From: Blepharisma stoltei
Taxonomy: Eukaryota > Ciliophora > Heterotrichea > Heterotrichida > Blepharismidae
Assembly (NCBI GenBank): GCA_914767885.1
Contig: CAJZBQ010000060.1
Location: 186,001 to 250,000, forward strand
Length of the DNA stretch: 64,000 bases
Direction of reading: 5' to 3'
In this document: piece after piece, positions 48,040-57,553 of the stretch
How the letters are laid out: every line of letters begins with the position of its first letter
Position numbering within the stretch: position 1 is the first letter of the stretch
Position numbers and translations under genes: made by a program
Notes under the pieces: model-generated
Database searches by the model: none
What the model saw: the letters and a program-made list of their open reading frames with translations, nothing else
Told to the model about the DNA's origin: nothing

Positions 48040-48440
48040 TGATACTCCCTACATCCTGCAGCTTTAGCTGACGAGCTAAGAGTACTCATTCCCCCATTTT
48101 CTTTGTCAAGGCTCATTATCTATTGGTCCAGATCATATGCAATTGCCAAGATTCTCCGTTTTCAACCAAAGATCGAAATTATTCAACCAAGCTTCTTTAG
48201 ACAGCATCGCCCTTAAATCGGGAGCTTTTAACTAAGGGAATTTCACTCTTGAAATTTACGTCACGGTCTGCCTTCCCCTTTTTCCATTTCCAATTGAGCA
48301 GGCTCTATCAACGGAAATAATACTAGGCACTCTTGCTTCGAGGCTAACTTAAATCTCGGACAGCTCTTTTCACTAAGAATCCAAATCTGGATGCACACAA
48401 AATTTCCCACCAATCGGAGGACGGTTTTCTATTCACCAAC
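48040..48440. mobile_element. Possible retroposon-like element
   Basis: A GC-richer stretch in AT-rich spacer, similar in composition to the inserts in copies C-F. I could not find flanking duplications or a clear R1 module, so this call is tentative. Confidence 0.3.
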
Positions 48441-48570
48441 TGTTTTATATATATAAAGATTATTTAGAATTGAATACTCTATTTATTCAAATAAAAAGGG
48501 AAAATGAAAAATTGATAATAATTTTATGACCTGAAAACTAAATACACCTTAGGTTAAGCTTTGCCTAGTA

Positions 48571-48807
48571 TTCCTCTGTGAGCAAACAAAATATTGCTCT
48601 TCCGCAAGCAATAACTATTTAAAATTTAAAAATATCAAAACTAATTTATATAATTTATTCAGGATGAATAGGCCTTAAGCTGTAAGAATTATCTGAAAAT
48701 GTAACTATAAAATCATTAATTTATATGCAAATATATAAAAAATTATTTGTGGAGTAAATTTCTGAGAAAATTCTCTTGATGGGTTTCTTGTTACGGAGAG
48801 AGAGTTA
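48571..48807 (+). mobile_element. Decayed family-A MITE
   Basis: The left edge TTCCTCTGTGAGCAAACAA and right edge CTTGTTACGGAGAGAGAG are followed by TTA. The core is AT-rich. It is shorter than intact copies (about 237 versus 386-396 bp) and intergenic. Confidence 0.6.
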
Positions 48808-49172
48808 ATAATCTATTTTTAAAAACTAATATAATTAGGATACTATTAGCTAAATAGCATTATCCAATAGCAGCCCATTAGTTTGTATTTATTGCTTTCA
48901 ACTCATTATATACTTCTTTATATAAATTGTTATACCATTATTTATTATCAAATTCAAAATAAATATATCTGAAAAATTCCCTAAATATCTTTTAATTTAT
49001 TATCACAATTAATTATAATTCCTTATCACCCTATTATTCCTCAAACTCTTCTAATTTTCTCATCCATCATTCTGATAAGAAACTCCAATTTTAAATATCA
49101 CCTTTTAGTCATTTTTCAGCAAAATTCTTCAATGAATGGTCTACTTTTATCTGAAAAATGGTTATAATTTTT

Positions 49173-52004
49173 ATGCTGAGTAAGCCTTCTCTTAACGGCG
49201 AAGAAATTGAAGAGTTAGAAAAAGAACTCAAGGAAAACCCTAATAATATTGGTGCCTTAAGCGAGCTTGCCCAATGATATGCGAGTCATGGCGATTACAC
49301 ATCAGCTTGTCAACATTATGAAAAAATTGTCAGGGTTGATGACCAAAATGGTAAAGCCTGGACAGCTTTAGGCCACTGTTATTTGCTCAAAGGAGACTAC
49401 CAGAAATGCTTTACTGTCTATCAGACTGCAATCAGAACTTGTGAAGACAGCAAAGATCCTCAACTTTGGTACGGGATTGGGCTTCTTTATAGTAAGTTTG
49501 ATAGTTTTGACCATGCTGAGTCAGCTTTTCAGTCAGTATTGAGATATGACTCGAATTTTGACCAAAAGCATGAAGTTTTGTATAGACTTGGGATTATTTA
49601 TAAGCACAAAAAAGAATATTCGACAGCTATTAATCATTTCAGAAATGCAATATATTGTGAGAAAATTACGTCAGCAAAAAAAATTGATGCAATGTGCCAC
49701 ATAGGAAGCTGTCTCGAGCATGAAAATAAATTTGATGACGCTGTACAAATTTATAAAGAAGCGTTAGAGTTAGACCAAAATAGCTTTAAGACAAGAGAGT
49801 ATCTTGGATTTGCATTGATGAATCAGAAGTTATATGAAGAAGCGCTAGAAATATTGACACAGGCATTGGAGTTTTCTAGCTTTCCCTTCTTTTAAAACAA
49901 TTAGGCCATGAAAAAATGCCTATTTTTGAGAAAATTAACCTTTAAGAATTACTAAAATATTTTTAATATAAAATATATTTTATATAAGCTATTTATATAT
50001 AATTAATAATGAAACCTCTGACTCCCCCCCCCCCTCCGTGAGCGAACAAAACCATTAGAAAAATCGCCATTTTTTGACCAAAAACCCACCCTCCGTGAGT
50101 GAACAAAAATTTTTTTAATAGAAAAAATTTTAATGGAAAAAAATTTTGATATATAAGTGATAATTAGTATAATGAAATCTAGAGCTAATTCTGTTTAATT
50201 TTAAACAAATTGCGTTTTAAAACATAAAATTTGCAAATTAAATTAATATTTGTTCCCAATTTTTGCAAATTAGGATTTTTTTTAAATTTCGAAAAAAAAA
50301 TTTTTTTTATAAAATTTATATATAAATTTTTTTTAAAAAAAAAAAATTTAACCCCCCTCCGTGAGCGAACAAAAATTTTTTTGTTCGCTCACGGAAGGGG
50401 GGGGGGGGAGTGAGTAGTTTATTAAATTTAGACAAGTAAATGCTAAATATAATATTTTATTAGATTTTAAATTTATGAGAGAAAGTGAGCTGCCGAGCAA
50501 CAACCGATAATGTGTTTAAATTAAATTAAAATTAGATTTTAATATTTGAAAATTGATATCCGCAATATATATATATTTTAGCACAACATATTAAAAGCAA
50601 ATTAATCCTCCTTTAAGGGCTATCAAGATTTCTCTGCTCGTTTTTAAAGGGAGAGTAAAGAAAATTGTCTGGAAACTGGAGATATTTATTACCTTATAGG
50701 AAGATGCCACTTGGAGATGAAAGATTTTGTTTCTGGCCAAGAAGCATTTCAGAAGGCTATATATAAAAATCCAAGCGTGTATATATATTGGACAAGTATC
50801 GGGATTTTATGCTTAATTTGGAGGTGCATATAGGTTATATAAAATAATAAGCTAGATTTCTATGAAAATGATGAATAGCTACTTAATATTTTAAGCTAAT
50901 TCTTCTTTACAAACCATATATGCATTAGCAAATCAACCCCAAGATGCTTTCGAATGTTTTGTAAAAGCCTCAAATATCAATCAAGACAGTGGAGACGTCT
51001 GGTTTAATATGGGAATTCTATATGAGCAATGCAAACAAAAGCAAGAAGCGTGCTTAGCTTATCAGCGATCCTACACACTAAATGTCGCAAACACACATGC
51101 TATGGAAAGAAAATTAAAATTGCAATCAGAAGAGGACTATGAAAATATTCCAAATTTTATTCATTCGAATTTTGAAATTTCTGAAGTGCCGTTTTCTGCA
51201 AAGAAAAATGATAAATTAACCAAAAATATTAAAACACTGCCGGATATTACGAAATTTGATGCGAAAATTGACATTGATCCTGGACAGATGAAAAACGAAG
51301 AAGTGATTGATGATCAATTATTAAAAAATCAAGGAAGCGAGGACGAAAAAAGAGATCAAGAAAGCATCCCAAAAATAAATGCGTCAGAATCAATTATTAA
51401 GCCCGAACCACAAAATCTTCAACCTTCTCCTCAAAAGTCAGGGTTCTCAATGCTACCAGCCACTAATGGCATCTCCGAAAATTTTCCAAGAGTTTCAATT
51501 TCTCAACCAATTAAAATGCCTCAGCAAACTGAAATAAAGCCATCCTTATTTCAGCCAGCTCCTCCAGAAGCTCAAACCCCCTTAATGCCTTCAACTCTCC
51601 CATTCCAAAACCCTTCAAATTATCAATATCCCGTTTCACATGAAATTCCCTCAGTTCCTCCTCAATACCCAAGGCCCGCACAAGCATCCCCTATGCTTCA
51701 AAATCAAATGAAGATTCCTTATAATCAGCTTAATCAATATCAACTAGCAGCTATACAAAATTTAATGATGAACCCAATGCTTGCAGCCCAAATGATGTAT
51801 GCTATGAACTCCATTTCAGTCATGAACAATATGAAATACATGCCAAATCAACAGCAGAAGCCAAAAACTGAAGAGCCTCCAAAAGTGAATCAAGAAGAAG
51901 AGCTCGCCAAAGCTTTGGCGAATTTAAATGAAGTTGAGGATACAAAAAAACAAAAAAGGAAGCTTTCATCTGATGACACAGCAACAAAAAAGAGGAAAAG
52001 GTAA
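49173..52004 (+). CDS. Cyc8/Ssn6-like TPR transcriptional corepressor
   Basis: The product is about 647 aa. Consecutive tetratricopeptide repeats fill the first half; the stretch LWYGIGLLYSKF...SAFQSVLRYD and RLGIIYKHKKEYSTAI matches the characteristic TPR block of Cyc8/Ssn6 and the related UTX demethylases. No JmjC domain follows. The C-terminal half is low complexity, rich in Pro, Gln, Met and Asn, and ends in basic KKQKRK and KKRKR, a likely nuclear signal. In yeast, Cyc8 with Tup1 represses transcription; that role is inferred here. Two IESs (49879-50657 and 50810-50918) are removed to leave 1944 nt, or 648 codons. One Trp in TPR 1 is UGA. An alternative in-frame ATG lies at 49158. Confidence 0.85.
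49879..50657. other. IES in the TPR gene with nested family-A MITE
   Basis: A 779-bp insert between TA 49877-49878 and TA 50656-50657. Its ends are inverted: GCTTTCCCTTCTTTT on the left and AAAGGGAGAG on the right. An intact family-A MITE (50022-50413) lies inside. Excision gives GAGTTTTCTAAAGAAAATTG, in frame between two TPR segments. Confidence 0.82.
50022..50413 (-). mobile_element. Family-A MITE nested in an IES
   Basis: 392 bp flanked by TGA (50019-50021 and 50411-50413). It is in reverse orientation: direct CCTCCGTGAGCGAAC repeats are at the left and the hairpin is at the right. Its core matches 18491-18886 and 31898-32283 closely. Confidence 0.9.
50810..50918. other. IES (TA-bounded) in the TPR gene
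   Basis: A 109-bp AT-rich insert between TA 50808-50809 and TA 50917-50918. Excision gives GGGATTTTATATGCATTAGC, encoding SIGILYALANQPQ, in frame. Confidence 0.78.
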
Positions 52005-52339
52005 AAAAGTTAATTGAGTTTATTAAAAATCAATTTTTGTAAAAATAATTCGATTGCAAGAGATTTATAAATCAATTTAGAAAGTAAATTTTAAAATAAA
52101 TGAAATCGATAAGCATTATGGCTACACTTAATTAACTTTCTAATGTAGGCATCAATAATTTAATAAAGCATTTTATGTTGCATTTTCTTAATTTTTAGAG
52201 ATTTTGGGATCTTATTTGCATGTGCTTAAAGAATTAATAAAAGGCCTTGGCATATTTTATGCAATTGCCATACGTTTTCAAGCCTAGTAGACATTTAATA
52301 ATTTTTATATTATTTTAATATATCATAAATCCACTTGAA
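52005..52339. other. Intergenic region
   Basis: 335 bp of AT-rich DNA between two plus-strand genes. I see no element or conserved motif. Confidence 0.5.
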
Positions 52340-52985
52340 ATGGGAATTAATGGATCCGTTTGTACATGCAGTGACCGCCCCAGAAATACCCTTTCAAATA
52401 AAGGTTTATCAAAAAATCATTTCACAGATGGCTGTGTAAAGGTCGTGGACTATACTGGAATGTACTCTGGTGTTCACTCTATTCAAGAACTTAAACAAAA
52501 AATGCTTGATTATTTACCATATCATCTCCAATGTATTAAAGACAGCGATATTGACCCTATCCACAGCTTTGTAAGAGTCATAGGAATTCAAACAAGTTCT
52601 GATGCTTGAAGCGAAATTATGATAGAAATTATTTTTGCTTCAATAGGGAGATTTGCAATTGGAATATGGCCGTCATGAAACACAAGGGAAGGGTCTCCTA
52701 AAGTCACAGGAACTATAGAATATCTTTATAAGTTCCCAGAAAATGCTGTAAGAAGTTATACAGGTTCTTAGAAAAATACAAATCTTTACCAGAAATTTTA
52801 TTTAATAAAATAATAAATAAAAAGTTATATAGAAATATCGAGGAGGTTTTCACACTTTTTTAGATTGGCTTGACATGTATAAGTACAACCCATTTGAAGC
52901 ACTAGATGAAGAAGAAAATAATATAGGAAAAATTGTATATTCAATCTTCAAATCCTTAGAAATAAAAGAAAATGACCCAAATTAA
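52340..52985 (+). CDS. Unknown small protein with N-myristoylation motif
   Basis: I do not recognise this 188-aa protein. It begins MGINGSVCTC: Gly2 and Ser6 fit the N-myristoylation motif MGxxxS, and Cys8 and Cys10 could be palmitoylated, so membrane anchoring is inferred. The rest is mixed alpha/beta-like with no transmembrane segment. Two UGA codons are read as Trp (about 52608 and 52677). An IES of 79 bp (52759-52837) is removed to leave 567 nt, or 189 codons. The C-terminus is acidic. Its neighbours suggest no shared pathway. Confidence 0.72.
52759..52837. other. Short IES (TA-bounded)
   Basis: A 79-bp AT-rich insert between TA 52757-52758 and TA 52836-52837. This is the only tested TA pair that rejoins AGAAGT-TATCGAGGAGG in frame (SYRGGFHTFLDW). 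Confidence 0.7.
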
Positions 52986-53015
52986 TTTAAACTAATTAAT
53001 AATCAAATTTTCCTT

Positions 53016-55808
53016 ATGGCTGAGTTCCAAAGTATAAAAAACAACCCAAATAAGCTTATTATTGCTATAGAGGACCAAGAAAGAGAAATAGACGCGCTAA
53101 ATAAAAAAATTGAAAAAATCAAGCAAACTTACAGGATGAGATCTGAACATCTGGAGAGGCTAGAAAGGAAGACGAACTCTTTAAAAGATGAAAAAAGGCA
53201 GCAAGAGGATACAATTTCTGGGCTTTTTCATGATTTAAACCTGATTTCTTCAGATTTTAAGCCAGATCATAATATTGAAGTTGAATATGAAAATGCAGTA
53301 AACTTAAAATAGACTGAATTTGTGAAAAAAACTCCAAAAGAAGGCATAAAAATGCTGATTGACGAACTCAATGCTATTGAATCAGCTTTATCCAATGAAA
53401 GTTATGTGAAGAGTGTTGAGCTCAAAGAAAAATACACATATTCAGTGGAATTCAGAGGAGAAAACTGCATGATCAGGACATCAAATCAAGACTACTCTTT
53501 TGATGATTTATGCAAAGATGCAGCTGTTTATTTTAATTTACAGCCTGGCGACTGTTTATTGAAAGATGAAAGGGGAGTAATCTGACCAAATCATTCAAGA
53601 GTTATTGATGAATATGAAGGCTCTAAAACAAAGCTAATTTTAGGACTTAAGCATGGAAAAGTGTATAAAAATCCTGACTCCTCATCTCAATCGAGCAATC
53701 GCCATCGTTTGATCGAAGATGAAGCCAACAAAATTATTTGAAAAAGATATTATACATAGTTTTTTATTAAGCTGAAATTATCCACAAGAATAGCAATTAT
53801 TCTATAAGTCATATTATAATTTTGGAGTAGCGATTATATGGTATAATATGATATTAATTATTTTCAAAGTTAGGAAGTTAGATTTGATATAGATTTTTAT
53901 TTACATTGTTCAATCATGAATAGGCAAATTTCTCATTTCGGAAGGCGTCACTCGATCAAGAAATGGGGGAGTGAGGTCTCTCAGATAGACTGAGAAAAAG
54001 TAGCTGCCCATTCGCTACTGGAAGCTCGCATTAGAGAAATGTCTAAATGAGTCGCTAATAAAAGCAAATCTGGGACCAAAAGAGGCACAAAACAAGCTAG
54101 TGTTATTAGAAGGATTTTTATGTTTTTATTTTATTTAGCATTTTTATTCCAATTACTCTATATGATTTTCGAATAGTAAATTTTATATAGCTTATCACTC
54201 CAAGACACTTATGAGCTGAATACAGGCATCAACGCAGTTTTCGCCCAAAATAATTTCCCAGTTGATTGCAATTATCAGAATGGCTTAAGCACAACTTATA
54301 ACTATATAGTAAAACCAGACCAATTTTTTTGCTGGGTTGACCAAGTGTTTATTCAAGGGCTCGACAAAGGAGATGATAATAATTTGTATGTCATAAAGTA
54401 TAATCAGGTAGGAGCAATAAGATTTAGACAGCTAAGAGTGACAACTAAATCATGCTCTTATATTGACTATGATACAAAGAAAATATATGACATTGGAGAG
54501 GGGGAATGTATAGGAGACTACTCGTCTAGTCATAAAAGTACTGATTCTTTTGGTAGAAACTTAGACTCAGCATTTTATCAAAATTGCTCAAATTACCCAA
54601 CTAGTGAAGACTGCATATTTTCGAAAGCGTTTAAATATTCTGATAATATTCCTTATAGCTCCACCTTCCAAGGCAAAATATCAGAATACGACGAAACTGG
54701 ATACTATATTGATTCTTCTGATTATTGAACTGGCGCACCTGATATTGACACAATTTCTCATTTAAATAGCTTTCTTAAAGAAAATTTATGGATAGACAAC
54801 CAAACTAGGGCCATTTTTATTACTTTTACAACTTATAATATTAATTATGATTTTTTTACCACTAGCGTGATTTTGATAGAATTTGGGTCCTCTGGGGTCA
54901 TGGTTCCAAGTTCCTATACAAACTCTATATACGTAAGCTATTATAAAAATTCCTGGGATGATATGTGGTCATCAGTAGGCTCATTTTTTAAAAAAGTCCC
55001 TGAATTATATTGCTATTCATATAATTTTTTTGCATTATTGCCTGTTATTATAAAAAAATTTGTTACGAGGAAAACTGAAGTACTCAAAGAAATGTGAATT
55101 TATATTGATATTATGCTTTTTCTATTAATTACAGGAATTATGATTATAAGAATATTGCTGTATTATGCTTGCAGTGATGTAATAACATATGTGATTTCCC
55201 ATTTCTCCAAAAAAGTGATTGATCTTACCTATTCTGCAAGATTGATATCAGTCATGTGAGCATTTGAAGGCTTTGCTGCACTATTTGCGTTTATGAAAGT
55301 CCTTAATTATTTTAAATTCAATAGTATGACTATGATTTGGGATACTCTAGGAAGAGGAGCAAAATCAATTTTTGCCTTCATGATTTACTTTATTGTACTG
55401 CAAGTTTCTTTTTCAATGATGGCCTACCAGGTATATGGATATGCTCTATACGATTTTTCCAAATATACATTGAGTCAGATTAATATTTTTATGATAGATC
55501 TCGGGAATCTTAACCTCTATCCAAATATGTCAGAGGTTGAATCTATCTTTACGCCATTATTTTTTGTATTTTATTTTTTCTTTGTGTTTTTTGTGACAAA
55601 CAACATCTTCATAGCAATTTTGAATGAAGCCTTTGGCGTTATTGTAGAGCGTCAAAGGGAACAAAATGAAAGAGAATTAATAGGAAAATTAAAGACCCGA
55701 GTTATAGATGAAATAAAATTTTTCTGTGAAAAATGCAAGTATTGCTGCACACATTTTAAAAAGAAAAAGAAAATTGAGAAGAGTAAAGCATTTAAAGCAT
55801 TCACATAA
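53016..55808 (+). CDS. Polycystin-like (PKD2-type) cation channel with coiled-coil N-terminus
   Basis: The product is about 821 aa. Residues 1-75 form a charged coiled coil; about 95-215 form a small globular region (QPGDCLLKDERGVIWPNHS). S1 lies at about 257-280. A large extracellular polycystin domain with TRAIFITFTTYNINYDFFT and VILIEFGSSG follows. Then come S2-S4, S5 (about 674-690), a pore region IDLGNLNLYP (about 710-727) and S6 FFVTNNIFIAILNEAF. The C-terminus is basic and Cys-rich. PKD2 channels conduct Ca2+ in cilia and cell membranes; that role is inferred. Two 15-nt introns and one TGA-bounded insert are removed to leave 2466 nt, or 822 codons. Several Trp are UGA. Confidence 0.88.
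53298..53312 (+). other. 15-nt spliceosomal intron
   Basis: GTAAACTTAAAATAG, with canonical GT and AG. Removing it joins NIEVEYENA to TEFVKKTPKEG in frame; retaining it gives a UAG stop. Introns of 15-16 nt are a known heterotrich trait. Confidence 0.85.
53678..53974 (+). mobile_element. Decayed family-B MITE, TGA-bounded
   Basis: 297 bp flanked by TGA (53675-53677 and 53972-53974). It starts CTCCTCATCTCAATCGAGC and ends CGATCAAGAAATGGGGGAG, with a left hairpin related to family B. Joining at TGA gives AATCCTGAGGTCTC, in frame between the N-terminal region and S1 of the channel. No TA is available at the boundary. Confidence 0.8.
54176..54190 (+). other. 15-nt spliceosomal intron
   Basis: GTAAATTTTATATAG. 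Removal joins YMIFEY to LSLQDTYEL right after S1 and avoids an in-frame stop. It has the same length as the intron at 53298-53312. Confidence 0.85.
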
Positions 55809-56259
55809 AATTTAACCATTTTTAAGTAAAGTTAGAATTGCTCTTCGCTCACAATTTAATATAAGCTGAATTATTATTTTTCTTCATTTAATTCCAAAAT
55901 TTTGTGTATTCTGTTGGTCATTTGGCTTTCATTCTCTTTAAATTAATTTTGGAAAATCTTGGAAATTTTTATTAACACAAATAGAGTTATTTTGGATAAA
56001 TATGAAATTTCACATGCAAAATATTTTGTCCAATTTCTGAACACAGAATTTTAGCATCTCTTACTGTTCGATTAAAAGTGCGTCAATTATAGAAATTAAT
56101 AAAAAAAATTATTAAGATATAATTTTAATTGGCTAACTTAGCTTAGGCGTTTATAATTATCCTATATCATATGTCAACACTTCATTTGCTCTACCATTTT
56201 ATTTGATATCAGAAAATACTAATAAGTCAATTATCCTTCTTAATATTCTAAAATCTTAA
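55809..56259. other. Intergenic region
   Basis: 451 bp of AT-rich DNA with no element that I can recognise. Confidence 0.5.
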
Positions 56260-57006
56260 ATGTGTTTAATTTCCGGAAAACCCGAAATTTGCTCTCACCA
56301 GCAATGCATCGCGTTTTATCTAGAGCTAGTCCTTAAAAGTATAAACTCCCAACAATTGCAGCAGTCCCTACAAGAAGCTCGAACAACATCAATTAATGAC
56401 TACCAAACCTGAATGATCTGTTCAGCATTAGAAAGCCAGAATCGCACACTTGAACAAATAATTGAAGCGAATAAGAGATGCCACGCATCTCTTGATGAAA
56501 TGCTCAACTCGTTGCGAGTGTCAGCCCGTCCACAAGCTACGCCATTATGCCAAGAATTCGTTGCTGAGGCAGATTATGATCCTGATAAAATATTGACTCT
56601 TCTTGCTTCCAACAGTACTTTTGAGTATACATTGGACCCACAGCATACTTTACCAACCAGTGTGTTCAAAGAAAGAAGATTTTCGTTAACATTAGTTCTA
56701 AAAGAGAAGCATGGATATCCAACTTTTTTAAGCTCACACCCGAGGTTCAAAGCTTATCTTTTCACTCAAGACGCACCACCAAGATGCTTGAAACTAAATA
56801 TATTCAGTAAAAAAATATTGAGGGGTACTACAGAGACCGAAATTAAGGAAGATGGAATAATTCATTTTGATTCACTAGTTATTAATGAAGTGAGCTCGCA
56901 CTATACAAATGGATGCTTTAATTTAATTATAGCAAATTTGACTTCGAGCTGCGTCAAACCTTTTAGGATTGAAAATCTTTATGTTCGGGCAAGAAAAATT
57001 GAATAA
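56260..57006 (+). CDS. Unknown protein, 248 aa
   Basis: Not recognised. The ATG at 56260 directly follows an in-frame TAA, which fixes the start. Residues about 20-90 are helical and Gln/Ser-rich (SINSQQLQQSLQEA; LEQIIEANKR) and may form a coiled coil. From about 110 the protein is beta-rich (RRFSLTLVLKEKHG; GCFNLIIANLTSS), ending PFRIENLYVRARKIE. That pattern suggests a single beta-sandwich-type domain, but I cannot name a family. One UGA is read as Trp (about 56410). The frame has no introns or IESs. Confidence 0.7.
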
Positions 57007-57553
57007 CTAAGGAGATCATCAATCCTGATTGATTAGTCTATCATCAGAAATCAAAAATATTTTTAATAACATTTAAATATATATTTAGTTTCTAAGAAAA
57101 ATTTTTAAGCATTAATTTTTATAATAAAAATATATTAATTCATAATACTATATAGCAGTAAATTACAGTATCCAGCAAAATTCAGCAGAAAAAATATTTA
57201 ATTTCAAAGCATTCAAGTTCAAACAGCCAATTTACTCACTTTCTATATGATATAAATTAGGAATATATTAAATAGCAAAAATGAACTCATTTTAAAATTA
57301 TAATAAATGGTATAAAGTACTGCTAGCCACAATTTACTTAGAAAAATGGTCAAATTAATTAGTATCGTTTTCGTTTGAATATTTTTGATTGATAAATTTT
57401 TATTTCTTAATTTTTCAATATATCAGATAATGCTTAGTTATTTAGTCAAAATTATTGATACAGATTCTTTATTAAGCTCATCACAAAATTTGGTATTTTA
57501 TAAGTTTAATATCTATAAATCGACTCACAATATTAATTGTGAAAGATAAATTT
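57007..57553. other. Intergenic region
   Basis: 547 bp of very AT-rich DNA. I see no gene, MITE end or conserved box. Confidence 0.5.

Larger units (their letters stand above)
46895..49172. other. Intergenic region between copy F and the TPR gene (divergent)
   Basis: 2.3 kb separating divergent genes, so both promoters lie here. It contains a 53-bp tandem duplication (47860-47965), a GC-richer retroposon-like patch (about 48040-48440) and a decayed family-A MITE (48571-48807). No gene is supportable. Confidence 0.6.

Noticed and set aside
49158-49172. Upstream in-frame ATG of the TPR gene
   Set aside because: It is possible, but adds only the hydrophobic MVIIF before MLSKPS; the second ATG gives a more usual N-terminus. 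Kept as an alternative.
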